Positions 51,381 to 64,000 of a DNA stretch of 64,000 nucleotides are shown here, in pieces (position 1 is the stretch's first letter; the number at the start of each line of letters is the position of its first letter). Both the position numbers and the translations under genes were made by a program. The DNA comes from Scylla paramamosain (Eukaryota > Arthropoda > Malacostraca > Decapoda > Portunidae), in NCBI RefSeq assembly GCF_035594125.1, contig NC_087181.1, positions 7,364,840 to 7,428,839 on the forward strand. Direction: 5' to 3'. The notes under the pieces were generated by a model. It was given only the letters and a program-made list of their open reading frames with translations, did no database searches and was not told where the DNA came from.

Positions 51381-54311
51381 AAACGTGTATTTCCAGTTTT
51401 AGCGTAGAACGCTAAAACCGATGCAAACTAACTAATATGAAGATATAGAATAACATTATAAAAAGTTTGTGTTTTTGAGCTTGTTACCTATAAAACACGC
51501 AAAAATGAATACAAAGCAGTCTATATTGGGAAACAAAAGGATATTACATGAAAATTGTATAATAAATGTTTTAATAGTTTTTAAGAACCATATGGGAAAA
51601 AACGCAAAAACTCGTAGATATGGAGAAGTTTCTTAGATACCAAAATGATGAAATTCATGAATAACACTCTTAATTCAGAAACAGAACAATCATAGGAAAT
51701 GAGTGTATTTTGAGTGTTTTTTTTCACATTCTTAGTGGTCCAACCCCAAATTACATGCTAAACTGTGGAAAAGAAATGAAATTACTAGAAAAGTAACTTT
51801 TTAGTGTTTTTCAGCGTGTTAGGCAATAAAGTACTATAAAGCAGGGCAATCACATTACATGGGAATATAACTAACTTTTACCAAGAACTTGCCTTTAAGT
51901 TTTTTTGAGCTCCTTACATACCAAAACGCTAAAACACATGTAAAACACCCTTTATGGAAAAACAGAATAATATTATCAAAAACATGTATTTTGAGTATTT
52001 TTAAGCTCGTTACCAACAAAAACGCTTTAATATATGCAAAGAACCCTATGTTTGGGAATGAAAGGACATTACGAGGAATGTGTATTATGAGTGTTTATAA
52101 GTTCCTTAAGTAAAAAAAAGCTAAAATCCACAAATAAAAAATTAAAAAAATAAGAATTTTCTTTTCTTTTTGTTATTCATCTTCATAGGTACCGAGATGC
52201 CAAAATTCTGGGAAAATTCAGGGCAATCATATGATAAAAGAATATTATAAAAAAAATTAATTTCAGCTTTTTTTTCGGACTGTTATGTACCGAACCCTAA
52301 AGTGCATGCAAAGCACTTTGCATGAGGAAGTTAAACGACCTTACCTGAAATCTATGTTTTGAGTATTTTTTTTAGCACGTTAGGCACTAAAACGATAAAT
52401 AATAAGGAACTCACTCTATATGGGAATCCAAAACAAAGTTTCTGAAAACGTGTCTTCTCAGTGTTTTACGTAGAAAAACGCTAAAACGGATAAAAAGCAA
52501 CCAATATCAAGAAATAGAGAAACGTTACTAAAAAGGTATATTTTGAGAGTTTTTGAGCTTGTTACCTACAAAAAACACGAAAATTAATGAAAAGCACTCT
52601 ACATTGGGAAACAAAAGGACATTGCAAGAAAAGTGTATAATAAGTGTTTTATTGTTCAAAAGAACCACAAGGCAAATAACGCAAAATCTCGTGTATATGG
52701 AGAGGTTTCCTAGATACAAAAATGCTAAAACTCATTGAGAAACAGAACAACCTTAATAAATGCATGTATTTTGAATGCTTTTCACATTCATAGTTACTAA
52801 AACCCCAAATTGCATGCGAAAATAGATTTCTGGGAAAAAAAATGACTTTACCAGAAAAGTGTCTTTTGAGTTTTTTTGAGTGTGATAGGCAATAAAGCAC
52901 TAAAAAGGAGGGCAATCACATTACATTGGAGAAAAACGAATTTTTACCAAGAATTTGCCTTTAAGTGTTTTTGAGCTCCTTATATACCAAAAAACTAAAA
53001 TGCATGCAAAACACTCTTTAAGGTGAAACACAATAACAATAACAAAAACATGTATTTTGAGTGTTTTTGATCATGTTACCAATAAAAACGCTTAAATACA
53101 TGTAAAGAACACTATTTTTGGGAAATGAAAGGAGATTACGAGAAACGTGTATAAATAGTGTTTTTAAGTTAATTAATTACCAAAAAGCTAAAAGCCACAA
53201 ATAACACACTTTATTGAGAAACAATAAATAAATAAAAAAAAATACGATATTTTTTTTCTTTCTTATTCATCTTCACAGGTACCGAGAAGCCAAAATTCAG
53301 GCAAAATTCAGGAAATTATGTTAAAGAAAAACATTATCAAAAAAGTTCAATTTAGCTTTTTTTACGGACTGTTATGTACCAAACCAATAAAGTGCATGCA
53401 AAGCCACTTATATGGGGAAATTAAACGTTTTTGCAAGAAAACGGTCTTATGAGTGTTTTTCAGCATCTTAGAAACCAACATGATAAATAACATGGAAATC
53501 AATCTATATAGGAATCCAAAACAAAATTACTAAAAACGTGTTTTTTCGTTGTTTTACGTAGAAAAACGCTCAAACGGATGCAAACCAACCAATATGAAGA
53601 AATAAAATAACATTACCAAAAAGGTATATTTTGAGTGTTTTTGAAATTGTTACCTACAAAAAAAGCGAAGATGTATGGAAAGCACTCTATATTGGGAAGC
53701 AAAAGGACATTACGAAAAACATGTATAATGAGTGTTTTATAGTTTCACAAGAACTACAGGGCAAAAAACGCAAAAACTCGTGTATATACAGACGTTTCTT
53801 ACATTCCAAATTGCTGAAACAACACTCTTAATTGAGATAAAGAACAATCTTACTAAATGTGTGTGTTTTGAGTGCTTTTCACATCCTTAGTTACCAAAAC
53901 CTCAAATTGCATTCGAAACCAGCTTTATGTGGGAAAAAAATGACATTACCAGGAAAATGTCCTTTGAGTGTTTTTGAGCGTGTTAGGCACTAAAGCACTA
54001 AAAAGCAGGGCAATCACATTACATTGGAATAAAACCAATTTTTAAATATATTTTGCCTTTAAGTGTATTTGAGCTCTTTATATTCCAAAACACTAAAATG
54101 CATGCAAAATCACTTCATGGTGAAACAGAAAAACATTACCAAAAACATGTATTTTGAGTGTTTTTGATCATGTTACCAATAAAAACGCTTAAATACATGC
54201 AAAGAACCATATTTATGGGAAACGAGAAACGTGTATTATGAGTGTTTTTAAGTTCATTAAGTACGAAAAAGCTAAAAGCCACAAATTACACTCTTTATCG
54301 AGAAAAAAAAT
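51381..54311 (+). repeat. 2.93-kb super-repeat, unit 3
   Basis: This copy is 2,931 bp. It has AAGTAAAAAAAAGC near 52,111, shared with units 4, 6 and 7. Private changes include ATTGTTCAAAAG near 52,651, ACCAGGAAAATG near 53,950 and TATTCCAAAAC near 54,081. Confidence 0.95.
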
Positions 54312-57240
54312 AAACGTGTATTTCCAGTTTTAGCGTAGAACGCTAAAACCGATGCAAACTAACTAATATGAAGATATAGAATAACATTATAAAAAGTTTG
54401 TGTTTTTGAGCTTGTTACCTATAAAACACGCAAAAATGAATACAAAGCAGTCTATATTGGGAAACAAAAGGATATTACATGAAAATTGTATAATAAATGT
54501 TTTAATAGTTTTTAAGAACCATATGGGAAAAAACGCAAAAACTCGTAGATATGGAGAAGTTTCTTAGATACCAAAATGATGAAATTCATGAATAACACTC
54601 TTAATTCAGAAACAGAACAATCATAGGAAATGAGTGTATTTTGAGTTTTTTTTTCACATTCTTAGTGGTCCAACCCCAAATTACATGCTAAACTGTGGAA
54701 AAGAAATGAAATTACTAGAAAAGTAACTTTTTAGTGTTTTTCAGCGTGTTAGGCAATAAAGTACTATAAAGCAGGGCAATCACATTACATGGGAATATAA
54801 CTAACTTTTACCAAGAACTTGCCTTTAAGTTTTTTTGAGCTCCTTACATACCAAAACGCTAAAACACATGTAAAACACCCTTTATGGAAAAACAGAATAA
54901 TATTATCAAAAACATGTATTTTGAGTATTTTTAAGCTCGTTACCAACAAAAACGCTTTAATATATGCAAAGAACCCTATGTTTGGGAATGAAAGGACATT
55001 ACGAGGAATGTGTATTATGAGTGTTTATAAGTTCCTTAAGTAAAAAAAAGCTAAAATCCACAAATAAAAAATTAAAAAAATAAGAATTTTCTTTTCTTTT
55101 TGTTATTCATCTTCATAGGTACCGAGATGCCAAAATTCTGGGAAAATTCAGGGCAATCATATGATAAAAGAATATTATAAAAAAAATTAATTTCAGCTTT
55201 TTTTTCGGACTGTTATGTACCGAACCCTAAAGTGCATGCAAAGCACTTTGCATGAGGAAGTTAAACGACCTTACCTGAAATCTATGTTTTGAGTATTTTT
55301 TTTAGCACGTTAGGCACTAAAACGATAAATAATAAGGAACTCACTCTATATGGGAATCCAAAACAAAGTTTCTGAAAACGTGTCTTCTCAGTGTTTTACG
55401 TAGAAAAACGCTAAAACGGATAAAAAGCAACCAATATCAAGAAATAGAGAAACGTTACTAAAAAGGTATATTTTGAGAGTTTTTGAGCTTGTTACCTACA
55501 AAAAACGCGAAAATTAATGAAAAGCACTCTACATTGGGAAACAAAAGGACATTGCAAGAAAAGTGTATAATAAGTGTTTTATAGTTCAAAAGAACCACAA
55601 GGCAAATAACGCAAAATCTCGTGTATATGGAGAGGTTTCCTAGATACAAAAATGCTAAAACTCATTGAGAAACAGAACAACCTTAATAAATGCATGTATT
55701 TTGAATTCTTTTCACATTCATAGTTACTAAAACCCCAAATTGCATGCGAAAATAGATTTCTGGGAAAAAAAATGACTTTACCAGAAAAGTGTCTTTTGAG
55801 TTTTTTTGAGTGTGATAGGCAATAAAGCACTAAAAAGGAGGGCAATCACATTACATTGGAGAAAAACGAATTTTTACCAAGAATTTGCCTTTAAGTGTTT
55901 TTGAGCTCCTTATATACCAAAAAACTAAAATGCATGCAAAACACTCTTTAAGGTGAAACACAATAACAATAACAAAAACATGTATTTTGATTGTTTTTGA
56001 TCATGTTACCAATAAAAACGCTTAAATACATGTAAAGAACACTATTTTTGGGAAATGAAAGGAGATTACGAGAAACGTGTATAAATAGTGTTTTTAAGTT
56101 AATTAATTACCAAAAAGCTAAAAGCCACAAATAACACACTTTATTGAGAAACAATAAATAAATAAAAAAAAAATACGATATTTTTTTTTTCTTATTCATC
56201 TTCACAGGTACCGAGAAGCCAAAATTCAGGCAAAATTCAGGAAATTATGTTAAAGAAAAACATTATCAAAAAAGTTCAATTTAGCTTTTTTTACGGACTG
56301 TTATGTACCAAACCAATAAAGTGCATGCAAAGCCACTTATATGGGGAAATTAAACGTTTTTGCAAGAAAACGGTCTTATGAGTGTTTTTCAGCATCTTAG
56401 AAACCAACATGATAAATAACATGGAAATCAATCTATATAGGAATCCAAAACAAAATTACTAAAAACGTGTTTTTTCGTTGTTTTACGTAGAAAAACGCTC
56501 AAACGGATGCAAACCAACCAATATGAAGAAATAAAATAACATTACCAAAAAGGTATATTTTGAGTGTTTTTGAAATTGTTACCTACAAAAAAAGCGAAGA
56601 TGTATGGAAAGCACTCTATATTGGGAAGCAAAAGGACATTACGAAAAACATGTATAATGAGTGTTTTATAGTTTCACAAGAACTACAGGGCAAAAAACGC
56701 AAAAACTCGTGTATATACAGACGTTTCTTACATTCCAAATTGCTGAAACAACACTCTTAATTGAGATAAAGAACAATCTTACTAAATGTGTGTGTTTTGA
56801 GTGCTTTTCACATCCTTAGTTACCAAAACCTCAAATTGCATTCGAAACCAGCTTTATGTGGGAAAAAAATGACATTACCAGAAAAATGTCCTTTGAGTGT
56901 TTTTGAGCGTGTTAGGCACTAAAGCACTAAAAAGCAGGGCAATCACATTACATTGGAATAAAACCAATTTTTAAATATATTTTGCCTTTAAGTGTATTTG
57001 AGCTCTTTATATACCAAAACACTAAAATGCATGCAAAATCACTTCATGGTGAAACAGAAAAACATTACCAAAAACATGTATTTTGAGTGTTTTTGATCAT
57101 GTTACCAATAAAAACGCTTAAATACATGCAAAGAACCATATTTATGGGAAACGAGAAACGTGTATTATGAGTGTTTTTAAGTTCATTAAGTACGAAAAAG
57201 CTAAAAGCCACAAATTACACTCTTTATCGAGAAAAAAAAT
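54312..57240 (+). repeat. 2.93-kb super-repeat, unit 4
   Basis: This copy is 2,929 bp. It combines the unit-2 variants (TTTTGAATTCTT, TTGATTGTTTTTGATC near 55,991) with the AAGTAAAAAAAAGC variant of units 3, 6 and 7, so it is a mosaic. Confidence 0.95.
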
Positions 57241-60171
57241 AAACGTGTATTTCCAGTTTTAGCGTAGAACGCTAAAACCGATGCAAACTAACTAATATGA
57301 AGATATAGAATAACATTATAAAAAGTTTGTGTTTTTGAGCTTGTTACCTATAAAACACGCAAAAATGAATACAAAGCAGTCTATATTGGGAAACAAAAGG
57401 ATATTACATGAAAATTGTATAATAAATGTTTTAATAGTTTTTAAGAACCATATGGGAAAAAACGCAAAAACTCGTAGATATGGAGAAGTTTCTTAGATAC
57501 CAAAATGATGAAATTCATGAATAACACTCTTAATTCAGAAACAGAACAATCATAGGAAATGAGTGTATTTTGAGTGTTTTTTTTTTCACATTCTTAGTGG
57601 TCCAACCCCAAATTACATGCTAAACTGTGGAAAAGAAATGAAATTACTAGAAAAGTAACTTTTTAGTGTTTTTCAGCGTGTTAGGCAATAAAGTACTATA
57701 AAGCAGGGCAATCACATTACATGGGAATATAACTAACTTTTACCAAGAACTTGCCTTTAAGTTTTTTTGAGCTCCTTACATACCAAAACGCTAAAACACA
57801 TGTAAAACACCCTTTATGGAAAAACAGAATAATATTATCAAAAACATGTATTTTGAGTATTTTTAAGCTCGTTACCAACAAAAACGCTTTAATATATGCA
57901 AAGAACCCTATGTTTGGGAATGAAAGGACATTACGAGGAATGTGTATTATGAGTGTTTATAAGTTCCTTAAGTACCAAAAAGCTAAAATCCACAAATAAA
58001 AAATTAAAAAAATAAAAATTTTCTTTTCTTTTTGTTATTCATCTTCATAGGTACCGAGATGCCAAAATTCTGGGAAAATTCAGGGCAATCATATGATAAA
58101 AGAATATTATAAAAAAAATTAATTTCAGCTTTTTTTTCGGACTGTTATGTACCGAACCCTAAAGTGCATGCAAAGCACTTTGCATGAGGAAGTTAAACGA
58201 CCTTACCTGAAATCTATGTTTTGAGTATTTTTTTTAGCACGTTAGGCACTAAAACGATAAATAATAAGGAACTCACTCTATATGGGAATCCAAAACAAAG
58301 TTTCTGAAAACGTGTCTTCTCAGTGTTTTACGTAGAAAAACGCTAAAACGGATAAAAAGCAACCAATATCAAGAAATAGAGAAACGTTACTAAAAAGGTA
58401 TATTTTGAGAGTTTTTGAGCTTGTTACCTACAAAAAACGCGAAAATTAATGAAAAGCACTCTACATTGGGAAACAAAAGGACATTGCAAGAAAAGTGTAT
58501 AATAAGTGTTTTATAGTTCAAAAGAACCACAAGGCAAATAACGCAAAATCTCGTGTATATGGAGAGGTTTCCTAGATACAAAAATGCTAAAACTCATTGA
58601 GAAACAGAACAACCTTAATAAATGCATGTATTTTGAATGCTTTTCACATTCATAGTTACTAAAACCCCAAATTGCATGCGAAAATAGATTTCTGGGAAAA
58701 AAAATGACTTTACCAGAAAAGTGTCTTTTGAGTTTTTTTGAGTGTGATAGGCAATAAAGCACTAAAAAGGAGGGCAATCACATTACATTGGAGAAAAACG
58801 AATTTTTACCAAGAATTTGCCTTTAAGTGTTTTTGAGCTCCTTATATACCAAAAAACTAAAATGCATGCAAAACACTCTTTAAGGTGAAACACAATAACA
58901 ATAACAAAAACATGTATTTTGAGTGTTTTTGATCATGTTACCAATAAAAACGCTTAAATACATGTAAAGAACACTATTTTTGGGAAATGAAAGGAGATTA
59001 CGAGAAACGTGTATAAATAGTGTTTTTAAGTTAATTAATTACCAAAAAGCTAAAAGCCACAAATAACACACTTTATTGAGAAACAATAAATAAATAAAAA
59101 AAAATACGATATTTTTTTTTTCTTATTCATCTTCACAGGTACCGAGAAGCCAAAATTCAGGCAAAATTCAGGAAATTATGTTAAAGAAAAACATTATCAA
59201 AAAAGTTCAATTTAGCTTTTTTTACGGACTGTTATGTACCAAACCAATAAAGTGCATGCAAAGCCACTTATATGGGGAAATTAAACGTTTTTGCAAGAAA
59301 ACGGTCTTATGAGTGTTTTTCAGCATCTTAGAAACCAACATGATAAATAACATGGAAATCAATCTATATAGGAATCCAAAACAAAATTACTAAAAACGTG
59401 TTTTTTCGTTGTTTTACGTAGAAAAACGCTCAAACGGATGCAAACCAACCAATATGAAGAAATAAAATAACATTACCAAAAAGGTATATTTTGAGTGTTT
59501 TTGAAATTGTTACCTACAAAAAAAGCGAAGATGTATGGAAAGCACTCTATATTGGGAAGCAAAAGGACATTACGAAAAACATGTATAATGAGTGTTTTAT
59601 AGTTTCACAAGAACTACAGGGCAAAAAACGCAAAAACTCGTGTATATACAGACGTTTCTTACATTCCAAATTGCTGAAACAACACTCTTAATTGAGATAA
59701 AGAACAATCTTACTAAATGTGTGTGTTTTGAGTGCTTTTCACATCCTTAGTTACCAAAACCTCAAATTGCATTCGAAACCAGCTTTATGTGGGAAAAAAA
59801 TGACATTACCAGAAAAATGTCCTTTGAGTGTTTTTGAGCGTGTTAGGCACTAAAGCACTAAAAAGCAGGGCAATCACATTACATTGGAATAAAACCAATT
59901 TTTAAATATATTTTGCCTTTAAGTGTATTTGAGCTCTTTATATACCAAAACACTAAAATGCATGCAAAATCACTTCATGGTGAAACAGAAAAACATCACC
60001 AAAAACATGTATTTTGAGTGTTTTTGATCATGTTACCAATAAAAACGCTTAAATACATGCAAAGAACCATATTTATGGGAAACGAGAAACGTGTATTATG
60101 AGTGTTTTTAAGTTCATTAAGTACGAAAAAGCTAAAAGCCACAAATTACACTCTTTATCGAGAAAAAAAAT
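57241..60171 (+). repeat. 2.93-kb super-repeat, unit 5
   Basis: This copy is 2,931 bp. It has AAGTACCAAAAAGC as in units 1 and 2. It shares AAACATCACC near 59,993 with unit 6, and has a private AATAAAAATTTTC near 58,011. Confidence 0.95.
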
Positions 60172-63102
60172 AAACGTGTATTTCCAGTTTTAGCGTAGAA
60201 CGCTAAAACCGATGCAAACTAACTAATATGAAGATATAGAATAACATTATAAAAAGTTTGTGTTTTTGAGCTTGTTACCTATAAAACACGCAAAAATGAA
60301 TACAAAGCAGTCTATATTGGGAAACAAAAGGATATTACATGAAAATTGTATAATAAATGTTTTAATAGTTTTTAAGAACCATATGGGAAAAAACGCAAAA
60401 ACTCGTAGATATGGAGAAGTTTCTTAGATACCAAAATGATGAAATTCATGAATAACACTCTTAATTCAGAAACAGAACAATCATAGGAAATGAGTGTATT
60501 TTGAGTGTTTTTTTTTCACATTCTTAGTGGTCCAACCCCAAATTACATGCTAAACTGTGGAAAAGAAATGAAATTACTAGAAAAGTAACTTTTTAGTGTT
60601 TTTCAGCGTGTTAGGCAATAAAGTACTATAAAGCAGGGCAATCACATTACATGGGAATATAACTAACTTTTACCAAGAACTTGCCTTTAAGTTTTTTTGA
60701 GCTCCTTACATACCAAAACGCTAAAACACATGTAAAACACCCTTTATGGAAAAACAGAATAATATTATCAAAAACATGTATTTTGAGTATTTTTAAGCTC
60801 GTTACCAACAAAAACGCTTTAATATATGCAAAGAACCCTATGTTTGGGAATGAAAGGACATTACGAGGAATGTGTATTATGAGTGTTTATAAGTTCCTTA
60901 AGTAAAAAAAAGCTAAAATCCACAAATAAAAAATTAAAAAAATAAGAATTTTCTTTTCTTTTTGTTATTCATCTTCATAGGTACCGAGATGCCAAAATTC
61001 TGGGAAAATTCAGGGCAATCATATGATAAAAGAATATTATAAAAAAAATTAATTTCAGCTTTTTTTTCGGACTGTTATGTACCGAACCCTAAAGTGCATG
61101 CAAAGCACTTTGCATGAGGAAGTTAAACGACCTTACCTGAAATCTATGTTTTGAGTATTTTTTTTAGCACGTTAGGCACTAAAACGATAAATAATAAGGA
61201 ACTCACTCTATATGGGAATCCAAAACAAAGTTTCTGAAAACGTGTCTTCTCAGTGTTTTACGTAGAAAAACGCTAAAACGGATAAAAAGCAACCAATATC
61301 AAGAAATAGAGAAACGTTACTAAAAAGGTATATTTTGAGAGTTTTTGAGCTTGTTACCTACAAAAAACGCGAAAATTAATGAAAAGCACTCTACATTGGG
61401 AAACAAAAGGACATTGCAAGAAAAGTGTATAATAAGTGTTTTATAGTTCAAAAGAACCACAAGGCAAATAACGCAAAATCTCGTGTATATGGAGAGGTTT
61501 CCTAGATACAAAAATGCTAAAACTCATTGAGAAACAGAACAACCTTAATAAATGCATGTATTTTGAATGCTTTTCACATTCATAGTTACTAAAACCCCAA
61601 ATTGCATGCGAAAATAGATTTCTGGGAAAAAAAATGACTTTACCAGAAAAGTGTCTTTTGAGTTTTTTTGAGTGTGATAGGCAATAAAGCACTAAAAAGG
61701 AGGGCAATCACATTACATTGGAGAAAAACGAATTTTTACCAAGAATTTGCCTTTAAGTGTTTTTGAGCTCCTTATATACCAAAAAACTAAAATGCATGCA
61801 AAACACTCTTTAAGGTGAAACACAATAACAATAACAAAAACATGTATTTTGAGTGTTTTTGATCATGTTACCAATAAAAACGCTTAAATACATGTAAAGA
61901 ACACTATTTTTGGGAAATGAAAGGAGATTACGAGAAACGTGTATAAATAGTGTTTTTAAGTTAATTAATTACCAAAAAGCTAAAAGCCACAAATAACACA
62001 CTTTATTGAGAAACAATAAATAAATAAAAAAAAAATACGATATTTTTTTTTTCTTATTCATCTTCACAGGTACCGAGAAGCCAAAATTCAGGCAAAATTC
62101 AGGAAATTATGTTAAAGAAAAACATTATCAAAAAAGTTCAATTTAGCTTTTTTTACGGACTGTTATGTACCAAACCAATAAAGTGCATGCAAAGCCACTT
62201 ATATGGGGAAATTAAACGTTTTTGCAAGAAAACGGTCTTATGAGTGTTTTTCAGCATCTTAGAAACCAACATGATAAATAACATGGAAATCAATCTATAT
62301 AGGAATCCAAAACAAAATTACTAAAAACGTGTTTTTTCGTTGTTTTACGTAGAAAAACGCTCAAACGGATGCAAACCAACCAATATGAAGAAATAAAATA
62401 ACATTACCAAAAAGGTATATTTTGAGTGTTTTTGAAATTGTTACCTACAAAAAAAGCGAAGATGTATGGAAAGCACTCTATATTGGGAAGCAAAAGGACA
62501 TTACGAAAAACATGTATAATGAGTGTTTTATAGTTTCACAAGAACTACAGGGCAAAAAACGCAAAAACTCGTGTATATACAGACGTTTCTTACATTCCAA
62601 ATTGCTGAAACAACACTCTTAATTGAGATAAAGAACAATCTTACTAAATGTGTGTGTTTTGAGTGCTTTTCACATCCTTAGTTACCAAAACCTCAAATTG
62701 CATTCGAAACCAGCTTTATGTGGGAAAAAAATGACATTACCAGAAAAATGTCCTTTGAGTGTTTTTGAGCGTGTTAGGCACTAAAGCACTAAAAAGCAGG
62801 GCAATCACATTACATTGGAATAAAACCAATTTTTAAATATATTTTGCCTTTAAGTGTATTTGAGCTCTTTATATACCAAAACACTAAAATGCATGCAAAA
62901 TCACTTCATGGTGAAACAGAAAAACATCACCAAAAACATGTATTTTGAGTGTTTTTGATCATGTTACCAATAAAAACGCTTAAATACATGCAAAGAACCA
63001 TATTTATGGGAAACGAGAAACGTGTATTATGAGTGTTTTTAAGTTCATTAAGTACGAAAAAGCTAAAAGCCACAAATTACACTCTTTATCGAGAAAAAAA
63101 AT
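60172..63102 (+). repeat. 2.93-kb super-repeat, unit 6
   Basis: This copy is 2,931 bp. It has AAACATCACC near 62,932, as in unit 5, and AAGTAAAAAAAAGC near 60,901, as in units 3, 4 and 7. Confidence 0.95.
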
Positions 63103-64000
63103 AAACGTGTATTTCCAGTTTTAGCGTAGAACGCTAAAACCGATGCAAACTAACTAATATGAAGATATAGAATAACATTATAAAAAGTTTGTGTTTTTGA
63201 GCTTGTTACCTATAAAACACGCAAAAATGAATACAAAGCAGTCTATATTGGGAAACAAAAGGATATTACATGAAAATTGTATAATAAATGTTTTAATAGT
63301 TTTTAAGAACCATATGGGAAAAAACGCAAAAACTCGTAGATATGGAGAAGTTTCTTAGATACCAAAATGATGAAATTCATGAATAACACTCTTAATTCAG
63401 AAACAGAACAATCATAGGAAATGAGTGTATTTTGAGTGTTTTTTTTTCACATTCTTAGTGGTCCAACCCCAAATTACATGCTAAACTGTGGAAAAGAAAT
63501 GAAATTACTAGAAAAGTAACTTTTTAGTGTTTTTCAGCGTGTTAGGCAATAAAGTACTATAAAGCAGGGCAATCACATTACATGGGAATATAACTAACTT
63601 TTACCAAGAACTTGCCTTTAAGTTTTTTTGAGCTCCTTACATACCAAAACGCTAAAACACATGTAAAACACCCTTTATGGAAAAACAGAATAATATTATC
63701 AAAAACATGTATTTTGAGTATTTTTAAGCTCGTTACCAACAAAAACGCTTTAATATATGCAAAGAACCCTATGTTTGGGAATGAAAGGACATTACGAGGA
63801 ATGTGTATTATGAGTGTTTATAAGTTCCTTAAGTAAAAAAAAGCTAAAATCCACAAATAAAAAATTAAAAAAATAAGAATTTTCTTTTCTTTTTGTTATT
63901 CATCTTCATAGGTACCGAGATGCCAAAATTCTGGGAAAATTCAGGGCAATCATATGATAAAAGAATATTATAAAAAAAATTAATTTCAGCTTTTTTTTCG
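63103..64000 (+). repeat. 2.93-kb super-repeat, unit 7 (cut by window end)
   Basis: The first 898 bp of another unit are present and carry the AAGTAAAAAAAAGC variant near 63,833. The array continues past the window edge, so its total length is unknown. Confidence 0.95.

Noticed and set aside
46028..63836. Recurring 63-88-residue open frames, identical in each 2.93-kb unit, as a possible tandem gene family
   Set aside because: They recur because the DNA is duplicated. They lie on both strands, overlap each other, show no known domain, and equivalent positions in older HORs are broken. The differences seen between units include stop and frame changes.

Overview
The window is almost entirely tandem satellite DNA from a eukaryotic nuclear genome. 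I see no intact protein-coding gene and recognised no tRNA or rRNA gene. The only coding remnant is a broken non-LTR retrotransposon fragment at 23,428-24,365. Its reverse-transcriptase C-terminus and 3' tail resemble, from memory, elements common in decapod crustaceans, so a crab- or shrimp-like arthropod is the best guess, unverified. The DNA is very A+T-rich except inside the retrotransposon.

The basic unit is a monomer of about 97 bp. Read on the + strand (orientation A), its landmarks are a GTGTTTTTGAGC box, a TTAGGTACCAAAACGC-like core, a CATGCAAA box, a TATATGGG-like box and a CATTACCAAAAACGTGT-like end. The other orientation (B) is its reverse complement.

Layout: (1) 1-14,957, an orientation-A array in which about eleven monomer variants recur in fixed order as a higher-order repeat (HOR) of about 1.0-1.1 kb. 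(2) 14,957-27,422, a diverged monomeric region without HOR order, mostly in B to 23,427 and in A after the retrotransposon. It contains a (TACA)n(AT)n microsatellite, a ~580-bp inverted duplication and a long palindrome. (3) 27,454-45,521, a second orientation-A HOR array, entered through a perfect hairpin. Much of it is co-linear with the left array at offsets of about 31 and 34.5 kb, including the same rearrangement scars. (4) 45,522-64,000, six complete and one partial copy of a ~2,930-bp super-repeat, nearly identical to each other. Each is two full HORs plus one truncated HOR.

The DNA therefore has three nested repeat levels (97 bp, ~1.1 kb, 2.93 kb) with a visible age gradient: the old monomeric core is most diverged, the HOR arrays intermediate, and the 2.93-kb array youngest. 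This is the architecture expected of centromeric or pericentromeric heterochromatin, but nothing in the sequence proves centromere function. The short open frames across the window are by-products of the satellite: they recur with the repeat, occur on both strands, and break because the monomer length is not a multiple of three.
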